Shown: positions 51,060 through 60,299 of the stretch, piece by piece
Numbering within the stretch: position 1 is the stretch's first letter
Layout of the letters: each line of letters starts with the position of its first letter
Origin: Shewanella halifaxensis HAW-EB4
GTDB lineage: Bacteria; Pseudomonadota; Gammaproteobacteria; Enterobacterales; Shewanellaceae
Assembly: GCF_000019185.1 (NCBI RefSeq)
Contig: NC_010334.1
Location: forward strand, 1,674,001-1,738,000
Direction of reading: 5' to 3'
DNA length: 64,000 nt
The notes under the pieces: generated by a model
What the model was told of the DNA's origin: nothing
The model's database searches: none
Seen by the model: the letters and a program-made list of their open reading frames with translations, nothing else
Program-made: the position numbers and the translations under genes

Positions 51060-51863
51060 TTGAGCCTTATTAATCCGCTCACCGCAACGCAGCCGGCTCC
51101 TGGCCAGCCGCAACAGGCTAATGCCATTTCGCCGCAAACTGCGCAGGCAGCGACTCAGAGTTCGACTACGAACACTGAGCAGACATCAACGGGAAACCCG
51201 TTTCTTGATGGACTACGTTTGCCTCAAGAAAGCTCCATTCCTGAACCTAATAGTCAGGAGTTAAGTCAGGAGGATTTCTTCTCGTTATTGAGTCAACAGC
51301 TGTCTATGCAAGACCCATTTAAGCCTGTAGATAATGATCAAATGATCCAGCAGATGGCGTCTTTCTCAACCGTAGATGGGATCAGTAAACTCAACGAAGA
51401 AATTGGCAATCTAAATGCGTTAACCAGTTCAAGCCAAGCCCTCCAAGCATCGGGGCTTGTTGGCCAAAAGGTGTTGATCCCGTCAGATACTGCGCATATC
51501 TCTGCTGAAGATCCCAGCATGAAAGGCATTATCAGCACGCCTGAGCCTGTCGAATCTATCACTGTCCGCATCGAAGATGAAACCGGTCAGTTAGTGACAA
51601 CTTATAGTGTCGATGGCAGTGCCGGTGGCAACATAGATGTGAGCTGGGATGGTTTAGACAAGAACGGCGAGCCCGTAGCAGAGGGGAATTATACCTTCAA
51701 AGCCAGCGGTAAAGTTGACGGCACAAGCGAAGAGCTACCCGTATCAACTTATGCTCACGTGACCAGTGTTTCACTTGGAACCGCAGCGACTGGGGCTATT
51801 TTAAACTTACGGGGTGTTGGCGGAATTAAGATCAGTGATGTGTTAGCTGTATCTGAAGCCTAA
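51060..51863 (+). CDS. flgD: Hook capping protein FlgD
   Basis: Scaffold that guides assembly of hook subunits and is lost when the hook is complete. The 267-residue protein starts with TTG at 51060; a perfect GGAGG ends 6 bases before it. After a low-complexity Gln/Ala/Thr-rich N-terminus come the FlgD signature LSQEDFFSLLSQQLSMQDP and PVDNDQMIQQMASFSTVDGI, then the FlgD Ig-like/TUDOR regions (VDVSWDGLDKNGEPVAEGNY read as DVSWDGLDKNGEPV). It lies between flgC and flgE. Confidence 0.95.
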   Translation: MSLINPLTATQPAPGQPQQANAISPQTAQAATQSSTTNTEQTSTGNPFLDGLRLPQESSIPEPNSQELSQEDFFSLLSQQLSMQDPFKPVDNDQMIQQMASFSTVDGISKLNEEIGNLNALTSSSQALQASGLVGQKVLIPSDTAHISAEDPSMKGIISTPEPVESITVRIEDETGQLVTTYSVDGSAGGNIDVSWDGLDKNGEPVAEGNYTFKASGKVDGTSEELPVSTYAHVTSVSLGTAATGAILNLRGVGGIKISDVLAVSEA

Positions 51864-51951
51864 TAGCTAGAAACTCATTTTGCGAGATGTTTGTACTTAA
51901 TATAAAGATCAAACGTCTCGAAATCGAATTAAACAAGGATTGAGGTGAATC

Positions 51952-53313
51952 ATGTCATTTAACATTGCATTGAGCGGTATATCGTCAGCCCAAAAAGATC
52001 TAAATACAACGGCAAACAACATTGCAAACGTAAACACCACAGGCTTTAAAGAGTCTCGCGCAGAGTTTGCCGACGTGTACGCTAGCTCTATTTTTGCAAA
52101 CAGCAAAACCACTGTCGGTGGTGGCGTCGCGACGAGTCAGGTTGCTCAGCAGTTCCATCAGGGCAGTATGGCTTTCACCAACAATTCACTCGATATGGCG
52201 ATTAACGGTGGTGGCTTCTTTGTGACCTCATCTGAAGTGGGTTCTCAAGATCATTCATACACACGAGCAGGTGCATTTAAGTTCGACTCAAATAACTATA
52301 TCGTTGATTCAGCTGGCAACTTCTTACAGACGTTCCCTGTCGATAAAGACGGTAATTCGACATCGGTGAGTTTAACGACCACTAAGCCGGTACAAATTCC
52401 TGATACGGCGGGTAGCCCAGTTAAGACCGATAGTGTCGGTATTCAGATGAATCTTAATGCGGGGGAGTCCACACTCGATCCAGCTGCTTTCGATCCCGAT
52501 GACCCAGATACGTTTAACAACTCAACCTCGGTGACCATCTATGATTCACTCGGTGAGCCACATATTCTAACTTCATACTTCGTACGCCCACCTAATGCTG
52601 CGCATACCGGTGAGAGCAACTGGGTTGCATTTTACGCGGTAGACGGTAAGCCTGTCGATTTAGACCCCGCAGCTGGTGAGTATAATGTCGATACCGATGG
52701 TGACGGTACAGTAGATGGCAAGGCCAATGCTGAAAACGCGGCTGGCTGGAAGGGCGCGGCAGTCTCTTTCAATGATACAGGTGCTTACACTGGCAGTAAC
52801 CCTGCGGTTATTAAGACCGAAGCCTTAGGTGTTGGCGGCGCTAACGTATTAGGCCCTGGCGCCGATGGTACCCAGACCTTAACGCTGGACTTTAATAACC
52901 CGACTCAATATGCATCACCATTTGAAGTGACAGAGTTAACCCAGGACGGTACAACGGTTGGGCGTTTAACCAATGTTGAAGTGGGTGCAGATGGTCTAAT
53001 TAATGCCAGTTACAGTAACGGCTCTACCGTGCCACTAGCACGCGTCGCCTTGGTTAGTTTTGCTAACGAGCAGGGGTTATCACAGGCGGGTAACACCTCT
53101 TGGAAGGCGAGCTTAGACTCGGGTCCTGCACTTGCCGGTGAGGCAAACAGCGGTACTTTCGGTAGTATCCGTTCATCGGCACTGGAGCAGTCCAACGTAG
53201 ATTTAACCACCGAGCTAGTCGATTTAATCTCGGCTCAGCGTAACTTCCAAGCCAACTCTAGAACGCTTGAAGTTAACAACACCTTACAACAGACGATATT
53301 GCAAATTCGTTAA
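51952..53313 (+). CDS. flgE: Flagellar hook protein FlgE
   Basis: Subunit of the flexible hook. The 453-residue protein begins MSFNIALSGISSAQKDLNTT with the rod/hook motif TANNIANVNTTGFKESRAEF. It contains FHQGSMAFTNNSLDMAINGG, and its C-terminal helix has ALEQSNVDLTTELVDLISAQ followed by RNFQANSRTLEVNNTL, all diagnostic of hook proteins. A long variable middle domain is rich in Asp, Gly and Thr. AGGTGA provides the ribosome-binding site. It is the last gene of the flgB operon; a palindromic repeat element follows the stop. Confidence 0.96.
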   Translation: MSFNIALSGISSAQKDLNTTANNIANVNTTGFKESRAEFADVYASSIFANSKTTVGGGVATSQVAQQFHQGSMAFTNNSLDMAINGGGFFVTSSEVGSQDHSYTRAGAFKFDSNNYIVDSAGNFLQTFPVDKDGNSTSVSLTTTKPVQIPDTAGSPVKTDSVGIQMNLNAGESTLDPAAFDPDDPDTFNNSTSVTIYDSLGEPHILTSYFVRPPNAAHTGESNWVAFYAVDGKPVDLDPAAGEYNVDTDGDGTVDGKANAENAAGWKGAAVSFNDTGAYTGSNPAVIKTEALGVGGANVLGPGADGTQTLTLDFNNPTQYASPFEVTELTQDGTTVGRLTNVEVGADGLINASYSNGSTVPLARVALVSFANEQGLSQAGNTSWKASLDSGPALAGEANSGTFGSIRSSALEQSNVDLTTELVDLISAQRNFQANSRTLEVNNTLQQTILQIR

Positions 53314-53317
53314 TCTT

Positions 53318-53705
53318 TAAAAGCTAAGAAGGGCGGACTCCGTCCTTCTATAGAGTCAAAGGCTGAGACGAACGCTTCGCTTATGGAAGACGGAACGTTC
53401 GCGGGCTCACTCACAGAACGCTGCGCTAACGGTACAAGATATGAAGAATCTAGGGCGTCCCTTGGGCAGCTAGGACCTATAAAAAGCAAAGATAAATGCA
53501 TAGGTTTGATTTATGCCGTTGCTCTGGTCTTATGCTTTCCTAGAACCTGCTTTTCCTAGCACCTAGGACCTTCTTTCAATGTAGGTCGGCATTTATGCCG
53601 TCGTTTTAATCTTTTATGGCTTTTCCGTAAGCGAAGCGTTCCGTCTTTGCATTCCCGTCTTTGTTTGTCCGTCTCAGCTTTAACCTAGAACCTAGGACCT
53701 TCTTT
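53318..53705. repeat. Dispersed palindromic repeat element, copy B, between flgE and flgF
   Basis: This gap repeats the structure seen at 45.5-46.2 kb. A core unit starting GCTGAGACGAACGCTTCGCT lies at 53362-53440. Further on, CCGTAAGCGAAGCGTTCCGT at 53626-53645 is its partial inverse. TCAGCTTTAACCTAGAACC leads to CCTAGGACCTTCTTT at the right end, while AAGAAGGGCGGACTCCGTCCTTCT marks the left end. CGGCAT-TT-ATGCCG at 53586-53599 is a small hairpin. The element stops just before the sigma-54 promoter of flgF, so that promoter is undisturbed. Confidence 0.85.
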
Positions 53706-53716
53706 ATCCCCATCTT

Positions 53717-53731
53717 TGGCACGATGTTTGC
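53717..53731 (+). promoter_or_regulatory. Sigma-54 promoter of the flgF operon
   Basis: TGGCAC-GATGT-TTGC is a perfect -24/-12 promoter. It lies 38 bp upstream of the GTG start of flgF and argues against an upstream ATG that would put the promoter inside the gene. Confidence 0.92.
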
Positions 53732-53769
53732 TATCTATTTCGTTAGACGGAAGTTTGACGGAGTGTTAC

Positions 53770-54513
53770 GTGGACAAATTGCTCTATGTCGCGATGAGCG
53801 GCGCAAAACAGAATATGAATTCGTTGGCGGTTAGTGCCAACAATTTGGCCAACGCGAATACCGATGGCTTTAAATCCTCTCTTGCTCAAGCTCGCTCAAT
53901 GCAAGCTTTTGGCGAAGGTCTGCCTACGCGTGTGTTCTCGATGACTGAAACCCCGTCAGCTAATTTTTCCAGCGGTCCAATCAAAACTACTGGTCGTGAT
54001 TTAGACATTGCCGTTAAAGGTGATGGTTGGATTGCGGTGCAAGCCGAAAATGGCGGCGAAGCCTATACCCGCTCAGGCAGTTTACGTTTCGATAACTCAG
54101 GTGTGCTGCGTAATGATAGAGGTACGCCAGTGATGGGCGACAATGGCCCTATTGTATTACCGCTGCCGATTGAAAAGGTCGAGATCTCTCAAGACGGTAT
54201 CGTTTCTGTCCGTCCATCGGGGGCGACAGCTGAGGTGATTGAGGAAGTCGGTCGTATTAAACTCGTTAACCCGGGTAACCAAAATTTAATGCGTGGGGAA
54301 GATGGCTTGTTTCGCTTAATGTCGGGTGAAAATGCACCGTCTGACCCAAGCGTAGGTCTGCTTAGTGGCGCTGTCGAAGGCAGTAACGTCAATGCAGTCC
54401 ATGAGATGGTATCTATGATTGACCTACAGCGTCAGTTTGAGATGCAAGTGAAAATGATGAAAACAGCAGAAGAGAACGATCGCGCGTCCTCTTCCTTAAT
54501 GCGCATAAGCTAG
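53770..54513 (+). CDS. flgF: Flagellar distal/proximal rod protein FlgF
   Basis: Rod protein between the proximal rod and FlgG. The 247-residue protein starts with GTG at 53770, where GGAG lies 6 bases upstream and the family N-terminus (DKLLYVAMSGAKQNMNSLAV) begins at once; an in-frame ATG at 53716 would overlap the sigma-54 promoter. Motifs: SANNLANANTDGFKSSLAQA, GRDLDIAVKGDGWIAVQ and the C-terminal GAVEGSNVNAVHEMVSMIDL with QRQFEMQVKMMKTAE. It heads the run flgF-flgG-flgH-flgI-flgJ-flgK-flgL. Confidence 0.95.
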   Translation: MDKLLYVAMSGAKQNMNSLAVSANNLANANTDGFKSSLAQARSMQAFGEGLPTRVFSMTETPSANFSSGPIKTTGRDLDIAVKGDGWIAVQAENGGEAYTRSGSLRFDNSGVLRNDRGTPVMGDNGPIVLPLPIEKVEISQDGIVSVRPSGATAEVIEEVGRIKLVNPGNQNLMRGEDGLFRLMSGENAPSDPSVGLLSGAVEGSNVNAVHEMVSMIDLQRQFEMQVKMMKTAEENDRASSSLMRIS

Positions 54514-54523
54514 GAGAGACACT

Positions 54524-55312
54524 ATGCATCCCGCTTTATGGATAAGTAAGACTGGTTTAGACGCTCAGCAAACCGATATTTCAGTTATTTCTAACAACGT
54601 GGCTAACGCCAGTACCGTCGGCTTTAAAAAGAGCCGTGCAGTATTTGAAGACTTGCTGTACCAAAACGTCAGTCAAGCTGGGGGGATCAGTGCATCGAAC
54701 ACTAAATTACCGAACGGTTTGAGTATTGGTGCGGGTACCAAAGTGGTCGCAACTCAAGAGATGTTTACTCAGGGCAACATGTTAACCACTGACAACTCAC
54801 TCGATTTGATGGTTGAAGGCCCAGGTTTTTTTGAAGTGCAATTGCCAGATGGTACCGCCGCTTATACCCGTAATGGCCAGTTTAGTTTAGATGAAACAGG
54901 GCAGATCGTAACGCCGGGCTCGGGTTATGTGATTCAGCCTGCTATCACCATTCCAGAAGGGGCTACGAGTATTACCGTCTCGGCCGAAGGTGAAGTGTCT
55001 GTTAAGACGCCAGGAAATGCTGAAAACCAAGTGGTGGGTCAATTGGCCATTGCTGATTTTATTAATCCGTCGGGGCTAGACCCAATGGGGCAGAACCTGT
55101 ACCTAGAGACGGGTGCAAGTGGCACACCTATTCAAGGTACGGCTTCACTCGATGGCATGGGCGCAATCCGTCAGGGGGCTCTTGAAACCTCAAACGTGAA
55201 CGTGACCGAAGAGTTGGTAAACCTAATTGAAAGTCAGCGTATTTACGAGATGAACTCAAAGGTGATCTCTGCGGTTGACCAGATGTTGTCTTACGTTAAC
55301 CAGAATCTTTAA
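54524..55312 (+). CDS. flgG: Flagellar distal rod protein FlgG
   Basis: Main subunit of the distal rod. The 262-residue protein begins MHPALWISKTGLDAQQTDIS with SNNVANASTVGFKKSRAVFE, then FTQGNMLTTDNSLDLMVEGP and YTRNGQFSLDETGQIVTPGS. The C-terminal helix is ALETSNVNVTEELVNLIESQ followed by RIYEMNSKVISAVDQML. Length is normal. AGGAGAG precedes the ATG, 10 bases after flgF. Confidence 0.97.
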   Translation: MHPALWISKTGLDAQQTDISVISNNVANASTVGFKKSRAVFEDLLYQNVSQAGGISASNTKLPNGLSIGAGTKVVATQEMFTQGNMLTTDNSLDLMVEGPGFFEVQLPDGTAAYTRNGQFSLDETGQIVTPGSGYVIQPAITIPEGATSITVSAEGEVSVKTPGNAENQVVGQLAIADFINPSGLDPMGQNLYLETGASGTPIQGTASLDGMGAIRQGALETSNVNVTEELVNLIESQRIYEMNSKVISAVDQMLSYVNQNL

Positions 55313-55334
55313 GCATTTTTAAGAGGCTTTGACT

Positions 55335-56009
55335 ATGAAGCATTTGTGGGCACTTTTGTTTATGGCGGCTCTGTCCGGTTGTAATTCGACTAACGGCAAG
55401 CCTATTGCTGACGATCCTTATTACGCGCCCGTTTACCCAGAGGCGCCGCCAACCAAAATCGCTGCAACAGGCTCTATGTATCAAGATAGTCAGGCATCGA
55501 GTCTTTACTCTGATATTAAAGCGCTAAAAGTGGGTGACATCATCACCGTATATTTGATGGAGCAGACTCAGGCTAAAAAGAGCGCTAATAACGAGATCTC
55601 AAAGGGAACAGACTTATCTTTGGACCCCATTTATGCAGGTGGTGGCAATGTCACTATCGGCGGTAACCCCATCGATCTGCGCTACAAAGACAGCATGAAT
55701 ACCAAACGTGAATCGGATGCAGATCAAAGCAACAGCTTGTCTGGCAGTATTTCAGCAAACGTGATGCAAGTACTTAACAACGGTAATTTGGTTATTCGTG
55801 GTGAAAAATGGATAAGCATCAACAACGGTGATGAGTTTGTTCGCATTACCGGTATTGTGCGCGCGCAAGATATTCGACCCGACAATACGATTGACTCACA
55901 ACGAGTGGCAAATGCTCGCATTCAGTACAGCGGAACGGGGACCTTTGCCGAAGTACAAAAAGTGGGTTGGTTAGCCTCATTCTTTATGGGCAGCTGGTGG
56001 CCGTTCTAG
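55335..56009 (+). CDS. flgH: Flagellar L-ring lipoprotein FlgH
   Basis: Forms the L-ring bushing in the outer membrane. The 224-residue protein has a lipoprotein signal, KHLWALLFMAALSGCNSTN, with Cys16 as lipidation site. The FlgH domain follows: SLYSDIKALKVGDIITVYLM, KKSANNEISKGTDLSLDP, SISANVMQVLNNGNLVIRGE and ITGIVRAQDIRPDNTIDSQR. The ending GWLASFFMGSWWPF is typical. I chose the ATG at 55335, 8 bases after AAGAGG, over a TTG at 55329. Confidence 0.96.
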   Translation: MKHLWALLFMAALSGCNSTNGKPIADDPYYAPVYPEAPPTKIAATGSMYQDSQASSLYSDIKALKVGDIITVYLMEQTQAKKSANNEISKGTDLSLDPIYAGGGNVTIGGNPIDLRYKDSMNTKRESDADQSNSLSGSISANVMQVLNNGNLVIRGEKWISINNGDEFVRITGIVRAQDIRPDNTIDSQRVANARIQYSGTGTFAEVQKVGWLASFFMGSWWPF

Positions 56010-56043
56010 GCTCTATATTAGTGCCTATAGCTAAGGATTTAGG

Positions 56044-57138
56044 ATGATGAAATTAAAGTTGGTATTGCTATGTGCCATGTTGGTATTGACCACTCCCGTA
56101 CATGCACAGCGCATTAAAGACATTGCAAACGTACAAGGTGTGCGTAGTAACCAGTTAATCGGCTACGGTTTAGTGGTGGGTTTGCCAGGCACGGGTGAGA
56201 AGACCCGTTATACCGAGCAGACCTTTAAAACCATGTTGAAAAACTTTGGCATTAACTTGCCTGATAACTTCAGACCCAAGATTAAAAACATTGCGGTTGT
56301 TGCCGTGAGCGCCGATATGCCGCCGTTTATCAAGCCGGGCCAAACCCTAGATGTGACCGTTTCAAGCTTAGGTGAGGCAAAAAGCTTACGTGGCGGCATG
56401 CTACTGCAAACCTTCCTAAAAGGTGTCGATGGCAATGTGTATGCGATAGCTCAAGGCAGTATGGTGGTCAGTGGTTTTAGCGCCGAAGGCATGGATGGCT
56501 CTAAAGTTATTCAAAACACACCCACCGTTGGTCGTATCCCCAATGGTGCAATCATCGAGCGTACCGTCGCAACGCCATTTTCAACCGGCGATCACTTAAC
56601 CTTTAACCTGCGCCGCGCCGACTTTTCTACTGCAAAGCGTTTGGCCGATTCGATTAATGACCTGTTAGGCCCAGGTATGGCAAGACCGCTGGATGCCGCA
56701 TCTGTGCAGGTTAGCGCCCCACGTGATGTATCCCAGCGCGTGTCATTTTTGGCAACGCTTGAGAATATCGAAGTTGAGCCTGCTGCTGAGTCTGCCAAGG
56801 TAATTGTGAACTCTCGCACCGGTACGATTGTTGTGGGACAAAACGTCAAATTATTGCCAGCAGCGGTGACCCATGGTGGCCTAACGGTGACAATCGCTGA
56901 AGCCACGCAGGTTTCACAGCCTAATCCATTTGGTAATGGGCAAACTGTTGTCACCACCGACAGTACCATTGATGTGGCCGAAGAAGACAGTCGCATGTTT
57001 ATGTTTAACCCCGGAACCACCCTAGATGAGCTCGTTCGCGCAGTTAATTTGGTGGGCGCGGCCCCGTCAGATGTACTTGCGATACTGGAAGCGCTAAAGA
57101 TGGCAGGCGCTTTGCATGGTGAATTGATAATTATCTAA
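56044..57138 (+). CDS. flgI: Flagellar P-ring protein FlgI
   Basis: Forms the P-ring in the peptidoglycan layer. The 364-residue protein has a Sec signal (KLVLLCAMLVLTTPVHAQR). The FlgI family sequence follows: IKDIANVQGVRSNQLIGYGL, VVGLPGTGEKTRYTEQTFKT, NIAVVAVSADMPPFIKPGQT and SLRGGMLLQTFLKGVDGNVY. The C-terminus has TTLDELVRAVNLVGAAPSDV and LEALKMAGALHGELIII. Complete and of normal length. It needs FlgA (encoded at 47.2-47.9 kb) for assembly. Confidence 0.97.
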   Translation: MMKLKLVLLCAMLVLTTPVHAQRIKDIANVQGVRSNQLIGYGLVVGLPGTGEKTRYTEQTFKTMLKNFGINLPDNFRPKIKNIAVVAVSADMPPFIKPGQTLDVTVSSLGEAKSLRGGMLLQTFLKGVDGNVYAIAQGSMVVSGFSAEGMDGSKVIQNTPTVGRIPNGAIIERTVATPFSTGDHLTFNLRRADFSTAKRLADSINDLLGPGMARPLDAASVQVSAPRDVSQRVSFLATLENIEVEPAAESAKVIVNSRTGTIVVGQNVKLLPAAVTHGGLTVTIAEATQVSQPNPFGNGQTVVTTDSTIDVAEEDSRMFMFNPGTTLDELVRAVNLVGAAPSDVLAILEALKMAGALHGELIII

Positions 57139-57166
57139 ATATTGTCAGTTTTATTGGAAAGGTGTC

Positions 57167-58273
57167 ATGGAAAAGCTGTCGAACGCATCGCAATTTCTGG
57201 ATCTTGGAGGCTTGGACTCATTAAGATCCAGAGCCCAAAAAGATGAAACCAGTGCATTAAAGGAAGTTGCCCAACAATTTGAGGGGATCTTCGTGCAAAT
57301 GTTGATGAAAAGCATGCGTGACGCTAATGCCGTGTTTGAATCTGACAGCCCAATGAACAGTCAGTACACCAAGTTTTATGAGCAGATGCATGATCAGCAG
57401 ATGTCGCTTAATCTTTCTGGAGAAGGCATGTTGGGCTTAGCTGATCTGATGGTGCAGCAGCTAGACCCGGCTAACAGCCCAATGACACCCGCATCGGTAT
57501 TACGTGGCGATATCAATGGCGGCTCCAAAGCTGCGGCATTGACAATGGGTAAGCCGGATACGTTGCAGATGCCGACCTCTCGAGTTTCAGGCTCTGACGC
57601 TATGGCGGCTCAAGCTGCACCGTTTATCGCTCAGAGCCAGATTCAAGCTCAAAGTCAGGCTCAAGTAACTGCAGCGCAGACAGCATTAACCAGTAGCGCT
57701 CAGTCTCAAACATTAGATTCGGTATTAAGTGGCAAAGTATTGCCGTCAGCGGCAGTCACCGCCGATAAGTCTCAAGCTAACTTTACCAGTCAAGATGAAT
57801 TTGTCGCCCGTCTTTATCCCCATGCACAAAAAGCAGCGCAGACCTTAGGTACCACACCTGAACTATTGATTGCCCAGTCAGCGCTAGAAACGGGTTGGGG
57901 CCAAAAGATGGTGAAAGGCCATCAGGGTCAGCAAAGCAATAACCTGTTTAACATTAAAGCGGATAACCGTTGGCAAGGCGAACACGCGTCGGTCAGTACT
58001 TTGGAATATGAGCAGGGGATTGCAGTTAAGCAGCGCGCGAATTTTAGAGTTTATGACGATATAGGCCAGAGCTTTAATGATTTTGTCTCGTTTGTCTCTA
58101 ATGGTGAGCGTTATCAAGATGCCATGAAACAAGCGGCTAACCCGCAAGCCTTTATTCGATCCTTGCAAGATGCAGGGTATGCCACTGACCCTAAATATGC
58201 CGATAAGGTTATTCAGGTCATGAAAACCATTACTCGAGACTTTAAAGATGTCTTGCAAGGGGTTAAGCAATGA
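57167..58273 (+). CDS. flgJ: Rod cap / peptidoglycan hydrolase FlgJ
   Basis: Bifunctional periplasmic protein that helps rod assembly and opens the cell wall. The 368-residue protein has an N-terminal rod-binding domain (KEVAQQFEGIFVQMLMKSMR, residues ~28-47) and a Gln/Ala/Ser-rich linker. The C-terminal glucosaminidase domain (GH73-like) has LLIAQSALETGWGQKMVKGH with the catalytic Glu, NNLFNIKADNRWQGEHASVS and FRVYDDIGQSFNDFVSFVSN. It ends with AGYATDPKYADKVIQVMKTI. The domain order is that of gammaproteobacterial FlgJ. Confidence 0.96.
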   Translation: MEKLSNASQFLDLGGLDSLRSRAQKDETSALKEVAQQFEGIFVQMLMKSMRDANAVFESDSPMNSQYTKFYEQMHDQQMSLNLSGEGMLGLADLMVQQLDPANSPMTPASVLRGDINGGSKAAALTMGKPDTLQMPTSRVSGSDAMAAQAAPFIAQSQIQAQSQAQVTAAQTALTSSAQSQTLDSVLSGKVLPSAAVTADKSQANFTSQDEFVARLYPHAQKAAQTLGTTPELLIAQSALETGWGQKMVKGHQGQQSNNLFNIKADNRWQGEHASVSTLEYEQGIAVKQRANFRVYDDIGQSFNDFVSFVSNGERYQDAMKQAANPQAFIRSLQDAGYATDPKYADKVIQVMKTITRDFKDVLQGVKQ

Positions 58274-58316
58274 TGAATCGATTTGTTCAACCTCTTGAAG
58301 TAGGGAGCCAGCACTC

Positions 58317-60236
58317 ATGTCTTTAGACTTAATGAATATTGCTCGCACCGGCGTGTTGGCCTCACAGTCACAACTGGCGATTACCAGTAATAACATCGCT
58401 AATGCTAATACCGCAGGTTACAACCGTCAGGTGGTATCTCAGTCGGCGCTAGATTCACAGCGCATGGGCAATGAATTTTATGGCGCAGGTACTTATGTGT
58501 CTGATGTTAAACGCGTCTATAACGATTATGCTACACGGGAACTGCGCATAGGCTCTACCGCTGTCAGTGAATCACAAACCACCTTTAGCAAGATGAGTCA
58601 GCTTGACCAGCTATTCTCGCAAATGGGAAAAGCTGTGCCGCAGGGGCTAAATGATTTCTTCGCCAGCATGAATGCCTTAGCAGACATTCCTAATGATATG
58701 GGGCTGCGTGGTTCGTTTTTAACCAGTGCGAATCAGTTAGCCAATAGCGTTAATCAGATGCAGAGTCATCTTGATAGCCAAATGACCCAAACCAATGATC
58801 AGATCTCCGCTGTTACCGACCGAATCAATGAGATCAGTAATGAGCTTGGTAGTATCAACCGTGAGTTGATGAAGTCTCAGGGTCAAGATATGCAGTTGCT
58901 AGATAAGCAAGATGCCTTGATTTTAGAGCTCAGTGAGTACGCATCCGTTAACGTAATACCGCTAGAATCTGGTGCCAAGAGCATTATGCTCGGAGGCTCG
59001 ATGATGCTGGTATCGGGCGAAATGTCGATGCAAGTGGGCACAGCACCGGGCGACCCCTACCCGAATGAGTTACAGATCACTGCGCAATCGGGCAGCAAGA
59101 GCATGATTGTCGATGCGAGTAAAATGGGCGGCCAGTTAGGTGCGTTAGTTAATTATCGCGATGAAACCTTGATCCCGTCACAGATGGAGCTTGGGCAATT
59201 TGCTTTAGGCGTTAGTGATGCGTTTAACCAAGCGCAAGCGCAAGGCTTCGACTTAAATGGCCAAGTGGGCGCTAATATCTTTACCGACATCAACGACCCA
59301 TCGATGCAATTAGGTCGTGTAGGTGCATTATCAAGCAATACCGGTACAGCCAATCTAAGCGTTAATATTGATGATGTAGGCAGTTTAACTGGCAGCAGTT
59401 ATGAACTTAAGTTTACTGCGCCATCAACCTATGAGCTGAAAGATGCCGTCAGCGGCAATATTACGCCGCTAACACTTAACGGCACAAAACTCGAAGGCGC
59501 TAACGGCTTTAGCATCAATATCGATGCCGGTGCACTGGCCTCTGGGGATACCTTTGAAATCCGTCCAACCTCAAGTGCAGCGGTTTCATTATCGGTTGAA
59601 ATGACCGATGCCAAAGGTATTGCTGCAGCAGGGGCAAAGATCACCGCCGATGCGGCAAATACTGGCAATAGCCAAGTTAGTTTAGTCAGCATTGATAAAA
59701 GAACTGAAACGGGCTTTCCTGTAACAGGCGCCGAACTTACCTTTGAAATTGATCCTTCTACAACGCCGCCAAGCTATGAAGTGTTTGACGTTGATGGCGC
59801 ATCCCTTGGTGCGGACACTTATACACCGCCAACAATCAGCTCGCATGGTTTTACCTTCGAGATTGATTCAACTGCGACCGCCGCAGAGAAGTTCACCTTC
59901 GATTTGTCATTTGCCGAGGGCGATAACACAAACATGGTGAGTATGGCCAAGCTCAGCGAAGCCAAACTGATGAATGGCGGTAAAACCACGCTGACAGATG
60001 TTTTTGAAAATACAACAATCGATGTGGGCAGTAAGACTAAGTCGGCTGAAATATCGATGGGATCGGCTGAGGCCATTTATAAGCAGGCCTATACCCGCGT
60101 TCAAAGTGTTTCTGGGGTCAATCTTGATGAAGAGGCGGCAAATCTGATGCGTTTTCAGCAGTCATATCAGGCCTCTGCGCGGATCATGACCACCGCCAAT
60201 GAAATATTCAACACGCTATTTAGCTCACTGCGCTAG
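58317..60236 (+). CDS. flgK: Flagellar hook-associated protein 1, FlgK
   Basis: First junction protein between hook and filament. The 639-residue protein begins MSLDLMNIARTGVLASQSQL with TSNNIANANTAGYNRQVVSQ. A long helical D1 region follows (AVTDRINEISNELGSINREL). The variable central domain, residues ~350-560, is rich in Thr, Ser and Gly. The C-terminus has VSGVNLDEEAANLMRFQQSY followed by QASARIMTTANEIFNTLF. FlgN is the likely export chaperone. An AGGGAG site lies upstream. Confidence 0.96.
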   Translation: MSLDLMNIARTGVLASQSQLAITSNNIANANTAGYNRQVVSQSALDSQRMGNEFYGAGTYVSDVKRVYNDYATRELRIGSTAVSESQTTFSKMSQLDQLFSQMGKAVPQGLNDFFASMNALADIPNDMGLRGSFLTSANQLANSVNQMQSHLDSQMTQTNDQISAVTDRINEISNELGSINRELMKSQGQDMQLLDKQDALILELSEYASVNVIPLESGAKSIMLGGSMMLVSGEMSMQVGTAPGDPYPNELQITAQSGSKSMIVDASKMGGQLGALVNYRDETLIPSQMELGQFALGVSDAFNQAQAQGFDLNGQVGANIFTDINDPSMQLGRVGALSSNTGTANLSVNIDDVGSLTGSSYELKFTAPSTYELKDAVSGNITPLTLNGTKLEGANGFSINIDAGALASGDTFEIRPTSSAAVSLSVEMTDAKGIAAAGAKITADAANTGNSQVSLVSIDKRTETGFPVTGAELTFEIDPSTTPPSYEVFDVDGASLGADTYTPPTISSHGFTFEIDSTATAAEKFTFDLSFAEGDNTNMVSMAKLSEAKLMNGGKTTLTDVFENTTIDVGSKTKSAEISMGSAEAIYKQAYTRVQSVSGVNLDEEAANLMRFQQSYQASARIMTTANEIFNTLFSSLR

Positions 60237-60299
60237 CAATGAATGCTTGAAGATTTAAGACTGGGTTAGGCACTGGATTTAGGAACAGGAATTAGAATT

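Noticed and set aside
53716..53769. Longer FlgF with an extra 18 residues from the ATG at 53716
   Set aside because: The extension overlaps a perfect sigma-54 promoter and does not resemble rod proteins; GTG at 53770 has a proper ribosome-binding site.
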